Shown here: one piece after another, positions 54,901-64,000 of the stretch
Numbering within the stretch: the first letter of the stretch is position 1
Layout: every line of letters starts with the position of its first letter
Source: Aphanomyces cochlioides
Lineage: Eukaryota; Oomycota; Saprolegniomycetes; Saprolegniales; Verrucalvaceae
NCBI GenBank assembly: GCA_019828595.1
Contig: JAHQRK010000019.1
Span: 1,364,001 to 1,428,000, forward strand
Direction of reading: 5' to 3'
Length of the DNA: 64,000 bases
Translations under genes and position numbers: made by a program
Notes under the pieces: model-generated
The model's input: only the letters and a program-made list of their open reading frames with translations
What the model was told of the DNA's origin: nothing
The model's database searches: none

Positions 54901-56524
54901 TATGTATTCCCTCCAAGACGCTTATAGTCTCTATCGAGAGACGAAACGAAGCATTTGGACACATTCGTTTTGCCAAGACTACATTCTGAATTGTCTCGCC
55001 AGTCTCAAGCACATCCCTGACAAAGAAATGCACATTCAGCTTCAGTGGCGCATGAGTTGGCTATTCTCTGGTCTTCCATTTGGCGGACAGGATATTGTCG
55101 CCGACACCAAACTCTACCAGGAACGCTGGGTATCGTCGACTATTCCCCCTGATTGGAATATTGTTGTATTGACCAAGTACGGCCCAGGACAATTATTGCT
55201 CCATCGAATTCAGGTGCGTCCTTTCTTTTCTCTCTCTGATTTGAATTTCTTTTGCTTGTACAGAACAATGGAGCAAGTCCAATTACAGTTTTGTTGCCTG
55301 AATTTGCCATGGACAAGTTTATGAAAGCTCAGGATTTGTTAATTGAACGATCCAAGTAAATTCAAAGCTTTGGAAAAAATTGTAAACCGTTTCTGTAGGG
55401 AATCATTGTCTGGTCACACGGCCGAAGAAGCTGCAACATGGTCAGCAACGCAGAAAAAACAGTGGTGGAAACAACGGCAGCACTTGAATGATCAATTAAA
55501 ACTTTTGGTGGAAAAAGCAAAGGTTTGAATGATGCCCGAATTTTTGGTTTGATTGATTTGGCTGTAGACGCATTTATCGTTTTACCAGTGTCTTTTATTT
55601 CCCCGACCGAATCCACTGCCGACAGCAATTCACAAAACTGCTGCATCCATGTTCAGCCAGCATGACGTCACTCCTATGCAGCAGGAGCTTGTTTGTTCAA
55701 TCTTGTATGCGTTTGCCAACGACTGGCTCAGTGAAGAGCTCGTACGTCGTCATTGACTTAAATCCCATTGACTTGTATTTGAATAGACGAGAGAAGGATT
55801 GCAGAGTTGCGGCATTGCGTATTCCTCGTCAAATTTTCCTCCTCGGTTGTTTGGAAACCCGAATCCACCTCCAGGGACCACACTGCTCTCGACAACTCTG
55901 CATGGCTTTCCATGGGAAGGTCTCTTTCCCGAGAATTTCCCAGTCTCTCGTCTTTCCTCCTTGGCTCCACTGTTTGAACCTCCACCTCGACCAATTTCAA
56001 GACAGTCGGTGCATTATGTTGTCAATCCTGGGGGCGACCTGATGCACACTGAAAGGTTTCTCGGGGATTTCCTCACTCGAGCGACATCTGAATGGCACTG
56101 GACGACTTCCCTGCCGACGGCCACCGACGCTTGCTTTTCCAAGCAATTGTTTCTCTATTGTGGCCATGGATCTGGTGAAAAATACATTGCCCGAGAAGTC
56201 GTCGCGCAGTTGAGCAATTGTCCGGTGGCTCTCTTGATGGGCTGCAGCAGTGCGAGACTGACAAACTTTGGTTTGTACGATCCAGAAGGCATGCTAGCCA
56301 GCTACATTGCAGCGAAAAGTCCTGCAGTTGTCGGGATGCTATGGGACGTGACCGACCGGGACTTGGATCGACTCAGTCTGCGATTGCTCTCAGAGTGGTT
56401 TGAGTCCCCGCGATCACTTAGCGCATGCCTGACAAATGCGAGGAGAGAATGCAAGCTGCCGTATCTCAACGGCCTCGCTGCTGTTTGCTACGGCCTGCCG
56501 CTTACTGTTGAACCCAACAAATAA
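51938..56524 (+). CDS. ESP1: separase (sister-chromatid cohesin protease, peptidase C50)
   Basis: Ten exons (51938-52708, 52753-52860, 52904-53166, 53215-54067, 54114-54382, 54427-55213, 55264-55355, 55399-55522, 55568-55741, 55787-56524; introns 43-50 nt) give 1392 aa. The long N-terminal part is a helical TPR-like solenoid. The C-terminal protease has the family entry motif LHGFPWEGLFPENFPVSRLS, VVNPGGDL, the catalytic His1274 in LYCGHGSGEKYI and Cys1300 in LLMGCSSARL, then GMLWDVTDRDLDRL. Separase cleaves the cohesin kleisin at anaphase after securin loss. It is shorter than animal separases (about 2000 aa), as in other protists. TTATCCGG lies at 51899-51906, 32 bp before the ATG. Confidence 0.92.
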
Positions 56525-56634
56525 AGTTATGATAGACGCAAATTTGTAACTCTGATTTCAGGAAGAACAAAAACTGTGACGAAGGAAAACTTAAACACTA
56601 AACAGAATTGCAAGCTTTAAGTTAGATCAAGTAC

Positions 56635-57062
56635 TTAGATGGCATCGTCGTCGTCGTCATCATCGTCATCATCATCATCATCGTCGTCATCGTCGTCGTC
56701 ATCGTCGTCATCATCGTCGTCATCATCATCATCATCGTCATCATCATCATCATCGTCGTCATCGTCGTCGTCGTCGTCATCATCATCGTCGTCATCGTCG
56801 TCGTCATCGTCATCATCGTCGTCGTCATCATCGTCGTCGTCATCATCGTCGTCGTCATCATCGTCGTCGTCATCATCGTCGTCGTTCTTGGCGGCATCAG
56901 CTTGAGCAGCTTCGTCAGCTTCTGCGACATCATCTTCGGCGACTTCAAGGCGGCGTCCGGCATAGTCATCGTCATCATCGTCGTCATCGTCATCATCATC
57001 GTCGTCATCATCATCGTCGTCATCATCGTCGTCATCATCATCATCATCGTCGTCATCGTCGT

Positions 57063-57097
<35 letters not shown>

Positions 57098-57513
57098 TCG
57101 TCGTCGTCGTCATCGTCGTCGTCTTGGTGCTTCTTCGAAAGCTTGAAGTTTTGCTTGGTAGCTTTCGATGAAGCTCCAGTTTCATCAGCAGCTACCGAAG
57201 ATGCCCCAGCTGCACCAGCAGGAGTCTGGTCTGGCTTTAGGACACACGTGAGAACACCAGTGTTGGGTTTCAACTTGCCAGCCGCGACGTCTTCAGCCGT
57301 GACCTTCTTCAAGTAGCACGTTCCATCCCTGAGGGACACAGCATTGCATTCGGCATTGCCACCACAGGCTTTCTCGCAGTCCTCTTTTGTTTTACCAGCG
57401 ACATTCGTGATATCCCCAGCACCGGGAAAGTCTTGGTCTTGGAGACATTCGTAGGCGGGAGTGGCCGAGCCGATGGCAATCGCAGCAATAGCGGCCAAGA
57501 TGTACAACTTCAT
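56635..57513 (-). CDS. secreted Apple/PAN domain protein with two poly-Asp blocks
   Basis: 292 aa, one exon. Signal peptide MKLYILAAIAAIAIGSATPA, one Apple/PAN-like domain (YECLQDQDFPGAGDI, KTKEDCEKACGGNAECNAVS, GTCYLKK, VLTCVLK; six Cys), a Ser/Ala/Thr spacer, Asp block 1 (about 53), the linker YAGRRLEVAEDDVAEADEAA, and Asp block 2 (about 80) ending DDAI. PAN domains bind proteins or sugars; in oomycetes they accompany wall and adhesion proteins. The linker is almost identical at DNA level to that of the 48.8-kb gene. Head gene of a three-gene minus-strand Apple cluster. Confidence 0.85.
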
Positions 57514-58848
57514 ATCTCTGCGAATTTTAAAATGACCGAGACGCCGTGGCCCATTTCAATTGACGACAGATGCCAGACTCGATCGGTTTGTCGTCAAATT
57601 GTTTGCTATTTTTTTATCTGCAGTTTAAAGCATGGGAGAGACGGTCAAATTTTTATCATTGCTCCCACAACAACACAATTCTCATGCATGTTGTGACTAC
57701 TGCGGTTATATCGTGCTGTTGTTTGAGTGAAGAACTCAACCGAGCTAATGAGAGGAGGAGGTTGAGTCATGGAGTTTGATTGAGCTAGAGCCATCTCGAG
57801 TCGTGAATTCTGCGAAACGAGCTGGGATGTAGAGTTGGGTCGCTGAATGCACCGCCAGATGTGATTGTGTCGCCATGGTGCTACAATTTCGCCCGAGCAT
57901 TCCGGAGTGGGCTAAGCACCTTCCTCACGCATCTTGCCATGGCTGCATTGCTGTTTGTGCCTTAAAAAGGAAGGAATTCTCGCGTGGAAGCGGCATTGGA
58001 TCAAACAACAAGCGATAATGGACAGTTCAGTGCGCCTGTGACTAACACGAAATCATGTCCGGAATGTTTTATTGGCCGAAAATAAGTAAATTACTGAATT
58101 TTTAAGCATTTGATTGGCTTAAAAAATACTCCCGTGGACAAACAATGCAAGTGACAATTGGCAATTGTGATCCGACGTCTGAAGATTATCGTCATCGCAG
58201 CTGAGCATCCTGCAGCGTTGTAGTCAAGCTATTGTGTTCCTTCGGGTCCAGAATCGTGCTGGTAGACGTGGGGTTTGTTCATGATCATGAATGTATACGA
58301 GAATTCCACAGTAAGTAGCCCCACCGACGGCATAAACGACCTCTTTGAGACATCACGACCCAACATCGGCGCTGCCCCCACATCAACAATTGGGTGAAAG
58401 AAAAACCCCTCTTGGACGAATAGGTACTGTCGATGCTGTCTTATTGCACCCAATGACTTCAATTCACTCGCCTCAATTCACACTCTCATGGCGAGCCCCC
58501 CCCCCACCAGCCCGCATAGATATCAAGGGGGCCAAAGGGCAGCTTCCCATACAAGCTCGTTTTCCGCTAGATTTGGTAAATTGCCCCCCCCTGTATTTCC
58601 CGCGGCATTGGCAGAATGGCATGAGAAAATGGCCTGTGAACGCTCGATGCATCTCCAGTATGGAAATGATTTTGTCAAACTGAGACTTCTCAAGAGCTCA
58701 TTCGCTACGCTATCGTCACTGACACGACTACATGCTGACGGCAATGCCAATTCACGATCGTGAAATCCACAGCTTAAGGCACGACATGGCTGAAGGTTAA
58801 TAGAATTCATTTCAATAGACTTTGCGCTCTTGAGCAAGGACATCATCG
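57514..58848. other. 1.3-kb intergenic interval
   Basis: No gene recognised. A GATTGGCTTAAAAA box lies near 58111, and poly-C runs (58496-58504, 58585-58591) are present. Open frames near 58490-58760 are weakly coding-like (LAEWHEKMACERSMHLQYGN) but match no family. Confidence 0.45.
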
Positions 58849-59235
58849 TTAGTATTGCTTTCTCAAATGCTTGGCGTTTTGCTGAAGCATTGGCTGGGCT
58901 GCTCCATTACCCACGAAAGCAGGCTCGACTGCCGCAACCGAAGACTGCTGAGGCTTGCGGGCGCAAGTGATCACGTCAGCATTGTTGACGAAGGTCGAAT
59001 CCTTGACTGCATCTTGCGAGATCCTCTTCAAGTAACACTTTCCCGCTCTGAGAGCCACGACGTTGCATTCAGGATAGGACGAGCAGAGCTTGGTGCAGTC
59101 CTTCTCGCTCTTGCCTGCGGCATTGAAGAGATCACCAAGTTTTGTAAAGTCTTTGCCTTGGACGCACTCGTAAGTGTGCGAGCGAGCATTGACGGACGTC
59201 GCGGCGATCGCAGCCAGGAGAATGAGCTTCATCAT
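58849..59235 (-). CDS. secreted Apple/PAN domain protein without poly-Asp
   Basis: 128 aa, one exon. Signal peptide MMKLILLAAIAATSVNA and one Apple/PAN-like domain with the same cysteine order as its neighbours (YECVQGKDF, SEKDCTKLCSSYPECNVVAL, GKCYLKR, VITCARK), then a short Gln/Ala tail ending KHLRKQY. The acidic tail of its paralogues is absent. Middle gene of the Apple cluster. Confidence 0.85.
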   Translation of the reverse strand: MMKLILLAAIAATSVNARSHTYECVQGKDFTKLGDLFNAAGKSEKDCTKLCSSYPECNVVALRAGKCYLKRISQDAVKDSTFVNNADVITCARKPQQSSVAAVEPAFVGNGAAQPMLQQNAKHLRKQY

Positions 59236-59297
59236 ACCGTTTCCCTAGGAAATATGAAATGAGTACAAATTGCTCTGGCCAATGTCAATTGTAACAG

Positions 59298-59956
59298 ATG
59301 GGCGACACGAGAGTTCCTTGTTTTGCATCCAAATCGAAGGCGGCCGTGACATACGGCCGCCAGTACACCAATCCAACCGGCCAGACACTACGATTGACAC
59401 TTGAATCCCCACTCCTTGTCGACTCGCTCGTTAAGCATGACTCGGTCCCCGAACTATCATATCCTATTCCTCCATTGTATGCAATGGTCAAGTGGGTGAA
59501 GCATGGCCCACGATATGGTCGCAATGCAGAGTTTCCATTAGAATTTAGTTGTGATGCCCCGACGTACATGCTGAAATCAAGCTTTTTGCCCGCTGGGCAT
59601 GAAATGAAGACCGAAATATCGCTGCAGCTTTGCACAGAAATTCCTGGACAATGTCTTTTCTACAGTATGTCCTCTGAAGGGTGGAAATGCATCCGACTGT
59701 ACAACAAGCAAGGTCAAATGCGACAAGGACTAGCCTTCGTGCAACCGAGTGGCGAGGGAATGAGTGGATTTACAGAAAGATTGTCTGAATAGTCTTTGTA
59801 CTTTTATCCTCTGAACATCAAATCCCCTTTGGAAGCTTCACACTGGGACGAGCAACCGGAGCTTCGTTTAAAAGGATTGAGCCATGCGAACCAAACGAAG
59901 TTCATGTTTTCAATCGCCCCTCCAGTGGTAGTTTGCCTCCCTTATTCAGCAACTAA
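59298..59956 (+). CDS. hypothetical protein, two exons
   Basis: The frame from ATG 59298 meets a TAG at 59790, but a 44-nt intron (59749-59792, GTGGCG..GAATAG) removes it; exon 2 (59793-59956) then reads IFVLLSSEHQIPFGSFTLGR to give 204 aa. The protein looks beta-rich (AVTYGRQYTNPTGQTLRLTL; EFPLEFSCDAPTYMLKSSFL; TEISLQLCTEIPGQCLFYSM). No family is recognised. A non-spliced 164-aa product is the alternative. It lies divergent from the second Apple gene and convergent with the third. Confidence 0.6.
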
Positions 59957-59997
59957 AGCAGAGGGTTACGATAACTTAGAGAATTAATTGAAGGGAT

Positions 59998-60369
59998 TTA
60001 GCGCTCGGCAAAGCCATCGTCATCATCATCATCGTCGTCATCATCATCGTCATCTTCCTGTGCTTTCATGTTTGGACTAGCAACCTTGAAGCTCTCCTGA
60101 CGGGCAATCATCTTTTTGCATGTGATGACATCTGGCTTATCGTCGACGTCGTATTCGTGGCGATGTTCGAGTGCTTTGAGGTAGCAATGGTCTTTGTACA
60201 AGGCAACCGCGTTGCATTGGGCGCGGCGGTTGCAGGCCTCTTGGCAGGCCTCTTTTGTGTGTCCAGGAACAGTCTCAAAGTCTCCATCGCCGCCGTAATC
60301 TTTGCCTTCAAAGCAAATATACGACGCCGACGCAGCGACAGTCAGGAGAGCAGCAGCGAGGAGCTTCAT
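59998..60369 (-). CDS. secreted Apple/PAN domain protein with short poly-Asp tail
   Basis: 123 aa from the ATG at 60369 (signal peptide MKLLAAALLTVAASAS); an upstream ATG at 60414 is in frame but would bury the signal. Apple/PAN-like domain: YICFEGKDYGG, TKEACQEACNRRAQCNAVAL, DHCYLKA, VITCKKM. The tail has 13 Asp and stops at GFAER, the same F-A-E-R text that follows the second Asp block of the 48.8-kb gene, as if cut at that motif. Confidence 0.85.
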   Translation of the reverse strand: MKLLAAALLTVAASASYICFEGKDYGGDGDFETVPGHTKEACQEACNRRAQCNAVALYKDHCYLKALEHRHEYDVDDKPDVITCKKMIARQESFKVASPNMKAQEDDDDDDDDDDDDDGFAER

Positions 60370-61211
60370 GCGGTTCCTTTGGAGTTGAAAGTGATTTGCT
60401 TGATCCAATACCATGGTTGTCGGATTGTGATTTTATAAAATCACAAAATTTCAATAGTGAAATCAAATGAAACGAAGAATTTTTAATCTTTCCATGTCGT
60501 TTACACCGGCATGACCATTGTGCCGGCCATGCACTTATACTTGGATTTTGTATACTGGCCCAGAGAAATGTTCTCGACTGGCAAAGTCGATGCGAATCAT
60601 TGGCCAAAGGATAAACTTCAGAGGCCAAAGGCCGCCGGCCTTGCGTTGTCTTGTTGTTGGATGATTGAGACAAGCCTGTGGATGACCGCGGCCTCGACCG
60701 CATTCAGCTTTGGGACAAGATGTCGGATGACTACAGCGGTAACAGACCGAGCTGCCTAAGTCGAAGGAGTGCCAGATATACAAGTAAGAGGAGGACAGCT
60801 CGGTAAGGACTGGGATCGACAGGGATGTTAACATTGTGTGTTATTCCCCAGTGAAATACAGCTGATGTAGAAGATGTTACTTTGTGTCGCCCCCCCCTTG
60901 GAGACCCAAACTACAAGTGGTCCGCCGTGATTTCACGAATTTGCAAACCCATGAAGCTCTCCCACACATGTAAACTCACTGTGTCGCCTAGGCTCTTCAT
61001 CGTGCTAGTAGAACCAAAGCGAAAAGGCTAGAAACCTGATGATAGATGTCTTATCTCAATTTCCGGCGTACTACACATTTCTGTAAAGGAGATAGGCCTT
61101 TACGTCCTGCTGCGTCATAGCGCTGAGAAAAGTATACATCTTGTGCCGCCACACCCTCCATCACTCGTTCAAACAATGGTCGACTGCACGTAGGTCAGAT
61201 GGTTTGCAATA
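60370..61211. other. intergenic, no gene seen
   Basis: The promoter of the third Apple gene, then sequence without coding signal. Confidence 0.5.
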
Positions 61212-61451
61212 TTAAGGATACCTCATTCGAAATCGTCGCCGGAATCGAGCGCTATCATACACAGGAGTACTCGAGAAATAGTCGTTGTACAGACGTTCAT
61301 GAGCCGCTGCTCTATCTCGGAGCACAGACTTGCGCCCAATGACCGAACCGCCACGACGACGGTCACCGTGTTCATCACACATAGACATAACTTCGTCCTC
61401 ATCGCTCCACGCTGCGATGTCTTGAGCCAACTTTGCACGCCAAGCATCCAT
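61212..61451 (-). mobile_element. PIF/Harbinger-like nuclease fragment (5' end only)
   Basis: A 79-aa open frame ends VLRDRAAAHERLYNDYFSST, then VYDSARFRRRFRMRYP, followed by a stop. The R-R-x-AxHERLxxDYFxxxPxY..FRRRFRM text is the N-terminal signature of plant/protist PIF-Harbinger (HARBI1-like) transposase-derived nucleases. The catalytic domain is absent. Just outside, 61475-61496 and 61542-61562 hold two related GTTGGGG(T/A)TG blocks that may be remains of element ends. Confidence 0.5.
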
Positions 61452-62395
61452 ATGTATTTACCGTTTTACAGTCTAACTGTTGGGGTTGTCCAAAAATAGT
61501 TTACCGTCGCGGTAAACGAAAGATTTGCCGTCCTGAATACCGTTTCACCGTTGGGGATGCTCTAATATCCATTGCGATCGATGTAGTGCTTACGTTCGTC
61601 TCAACTTTGCTCGTGAGCTTAACATCTCTTCGATTGCTGTAAACTCCATGGCCACTCTCTCCCCCCCCGTTGACATTCATGTGGGTTTGTCGTGGCAACA
61701 CGGTGGACATGACAGCCACAATTACTTTTTTCGCAACATTCATTTCGATCGATTGATGTTGGACACTGCCATGAATTCGTGACACGATGGCCAGAACTCC
61801 TGTCATCCAAGTCAAGCAATCAAGAAAGGCTTTGAACCAAACTTACTGCACTTGGAGCGTGCGTTGGTGCGGATGGACAAGATTTCCACGGCCAGACAAC
61901 TTTCGCTAGAGCTTCTCAATGGAACAATATCGATCCTAAAAGAGTAACTCCATCGAAGTCAAAATATTTGATTCCTATTCTAGAAAAGCTTGTTTAGCTC
62001 GTTCATCTCGAGCTAGCACATCATCGGACGATGGTGGCTGTCGGAACGACCGTCCTGTTAAAGCCACGGGGTCGATGGAAGGCAGGAAATCTTTCACTTT
62101 CGTCATGGTACAATGTTTCTATGTAAAATCTTGGCCTTGATAGCGTGCGTTTGACTCTGTCTCGCTTGAAAATTGAACCAGCCATGCGTTCCAAGGCCTC
62201 TTGTGCTTGTTGATCCAAGCGCCAAGCACGATTTCACGAAACGAGTGGGGTCGCTCATTTTTGGTCGGGCGTAGAAAGAGAGTCACCATCGACATATTAC
62301 AGTATAACCTGCCTAAGTTGAACATCAGGGAGTGATGCAGAATTCGTTCAATGTAAGAAGGTGTTCATGTTATACGAGTCGACCCAGCTATCTGA
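61452..62395. other. intergenic, mobile-element flank
   Basis: No gene seen. GTTGGGG-type direct repeats at the left and a C8 run near 61661. Confidence 0.4.
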
Positions 62396-63707
62396 CTAAT
62401 TGGATTCATTCCGTTCCAAGTAATCATCAAGACTGCCGTCGACCATTGTCTTCGATCGGTAGTCGATGAAGGCATTCTGGAGGGAATCAAAACTTTTCTG
62501 GGCTTTGGCATTTGGAACATGCAACAAGAAGTTTTGAATCACAACTAGTGCACCAAACAAGTCTCTGAAAGTGGGTTTTGGTGGCAATATTTCGTCATCA
62601 TCATCACACTCAAAACTGTCATCATCGCCGTCGTTGAACAATGTTGATGATTCCAAATCTTGAGTGTCCTCGTCGAATGCTGGTACATCTTCTTCGATCG
62701 TAACATCGTCTATCCCCAATGCCACTGCTGCTTGTACGACATCATCTTCGCCACAATCTTCTCTAACTTGTTCATTGCCAATGCTGAGCTCACCAATTCC
62801 AACATGACGAAAGCAATTGCAGATTGTAGATGTTGACACCTCTTTCCAAGCATCACTAATCCAATTCACTGCATGTCGAAGGGTCACAGACTTGCAGATT
62901 TCGTCAGCCACTAGTGTCGTCGACTCTCTGTATGCATTGCAGAAACAAGTCGGCTGTCATCCACGAACGCCTGTTGGATCGCCAGCTTACATTCATTGGT
63001 GTCATTTTGTTGAATCCACGAGGCATGGCAGATTTACCGATCACAAGGGGTATAAACTTTTCGCCAGTACACGAACATAGAAGGCAAACAGATACCCGCT
63101 CTTTGGCAAGCTTTCCACCCTTGGCATCCTTTCCTTTCTGAATCAAAGACTTGTTTGGCAAACCGCGCCAAAATAATCCAGTCTCGTCAAGATTCCACAC
63201 GTCTTTCAAGTCATATCCATTCAACAGTGTTGGTAGACGTTCTTTCCATGTCTGAACGGCAGTAGTGTCCATGGCAGCACTCTCTCCAGAAAGGTTTCGG
63301 AAAGATATCAGATGACGGGTCCGGAACGACTCTAACCATCTATTTGAGGCTTTGAAGTCCATAATACCAAGATGTTTGGCGACTTCCAAAGCTTTTGATT
63401 GTACAAGTGGGCCACTGATGGGGATGTTTCGCGCCCTCGCCCCAACAAACCAACAGTATAGACGATTGTCAAGCTCGCATGCAAGGCCAGATAGTCGACT
63501 GGCTCGCTTTTGTTCTGTATTTCCATTTTGTTCAATACGTTTCTCGTAAGTAGCTCTGTTCTTCTTCCAGTTTTGAATCGATCCAACTGATACGTCATAC
63601 TTTTTGGCAACTGCTCGAACACTCATGCCTCCGTCAATATCACGCAGAGCCGAAAGACGATCTTGAATCGTCTTCTCTTCGTACTTGCGCTTGTCTTTAG
63701 GTGGCAT
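62396..63707 (-). mobile_element. pogo/Tigger-type DDE transposase, internally deleted
   Basis: The upstream frame (63707-62904) has a psq-type helix-turn-helix (MSVRAVAKKYDVSVGSIQNW), a CENP-B/Tc5-type second DNA-binding domain (ARNIPISGPLVQSKALEVAK; WLESFRTRH) and the first part of DDE_1 with the first catalytic Asp (VWNLDETGLFWRGLP). After WMTADLFLQCIQR the catalytic middle (the segment holding the second Asp) is gone and the frame shifts. The C-terminal part resumes at 62911 (VTLRHAVNWISDAWKEVSTS; an acidic tail DEDTQDLESS..FECDDDDE) to 62396. It cannot transpose by itself. Confidence 0.8.
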
Positions 63708-64000
63708 TGATTATGCTGAGATGCGTCAGGCACACGAGATTAAGTCAAATTGAGTAATGCTAATCTATTTGTCGCCACCGAGTTAGCGAAGTATGCGTTG
63801 AAATCAAAATGACCACCCATGGCCAAACTTAGAACGCCTCCATGTTCAATCTAGCGGGTTGAAACAGTATGGAGATGATACTTGCGTCCTGTGAAAAGCG
63901 TTCAATGTTCACAGTGTGTTGCGTTCAAGTTAGACGAGTTGCTTGCAATGTGTTCACGCCGGTGGATGAAAAATCGTTCAGCATGACGAGGTGTTCACCT
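63708..64000. other. flank of the transposase
   Basis: The 5' flank of the transposase. Repeated GTTCA words (63900-63993: GCGTTCAATGTTCACA, GTGTTCACGCC, GTGTTCACC) recall GTTCAATGTAAGAAGGTGTTCA at 62347-62368 on the other side and may belong to the element ends; the window stops before this can be settled. Confidence 0.35.

Noticed and set aside
56639..57171. Open frames of poly-Ser, poly-Val/Ile or poly-Met/Thr over the Asp tracts
   Set aside because: They are mirror or shifted readings of GAC/GAT repeats; only the Asp frame has a signal peptide and a normal N-terminal domain. The same holds at 25207-25539 and 48804-49719.
58490..58600. Poly-C runs as a structural element
   Set aside because: Short homopolymers (7-9 C) recur at several places (58496, 58585, 60890, 61661) without shared flanks; probably ordinary slippage.
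1..64000. CRISPR arrays, operons, ribosome-binding sites, riboswitches
   Set aside because: The window is eukaryotic with spliceosomal introns; no regularly spaced direct repeats with unique spacers were seen.

Overview
The window is nuclear DNA of a filamentous, cell-walled eukaryote, most probably an oomycete of the Saprolegniales (inference from content; no species assigned). The support is: compact genes with very small GT-AG introns (mostly 38-56 nt, often with a CTGAC/CTAAC branch site), FYVE proteins, a tyrosine-kinase-like (TKL) kinase with leucine-rich repeats (LRRs), CBM1 cellulose-binding and Apple/PAN secreted proteins, and replication-independent type core histones. I re-spliced the multi-exon genes by hand. 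Nearly every single-copy gene resolves into a clean reading frame, so base quality looks good and the broken frames in the paralogue arrays are probably real.

Layout. 0-2.2 kb: the end of a RING E3 gene (+) and a QSOX sulfhydryl oxidase (-). 3.5-7.6 kb: three tandem, broken copies of a multi-membrane-pass LRR-Notch-repeat protein. 8.4-15.6 kb: a dense housekeeping block with a START-like/FYVE-like/FIST fusion, 5-hydroxyisourate hydrolase, TRM6, a CBM1 protein, a FYVE-GAF protein and SERP1/RAMP4. 16-24.9 kb: a mitochondrial-type glutamine amidotransferase-like protein, divergent H2B/H2A, a Kelch protein, an LRR-TKL kinase and an SR splicing factor. 25.2-30.4 kb: a poly-Asp secreted protein, a FAM184-like coiled coil and tRNA-Ile. 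30.7-37.1 kb: six tandem Cys-rich RGRCSRHGG genes. 38-47.5 kb: four damaged copies of a multi-pass membrane protein, with an intact SDR gene between them. 48.8-51.6 kb: a poly-Asp protein and an AAA ATPase. 51.9-56.5 kb: separase. 56.6-60.4 kb: Apple/PAN secreted proteins, two with poly-Asp tails, and an unknown two-exon gene. 60.4-64 kb: gene-poor DNA with a Harbinger-like fragment and an internally deleted pogo/Tigger transposase.

How the parts relate. The housekeeping genes (tRNA m1A58, spliceosome, sister-chromatid separation, ER redox and translocon, urate catabolism) have compact promoters. Several carry a shared TTATCCGGATAA-type palindrome just upstream of the start codon. Between them lie fast-evolving surface or secreted families (LRR-Notch, multi-pass, poly-Asp/Apple, Cys-rich), in tandem, with gene-conversion-like sharing and pseudogenes. 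The best candidates for something new are the START-FYVE-FIST fusion, the poly-Asp/Apple set, and the Cys-rich array with its recurrent CGGTTACA box.
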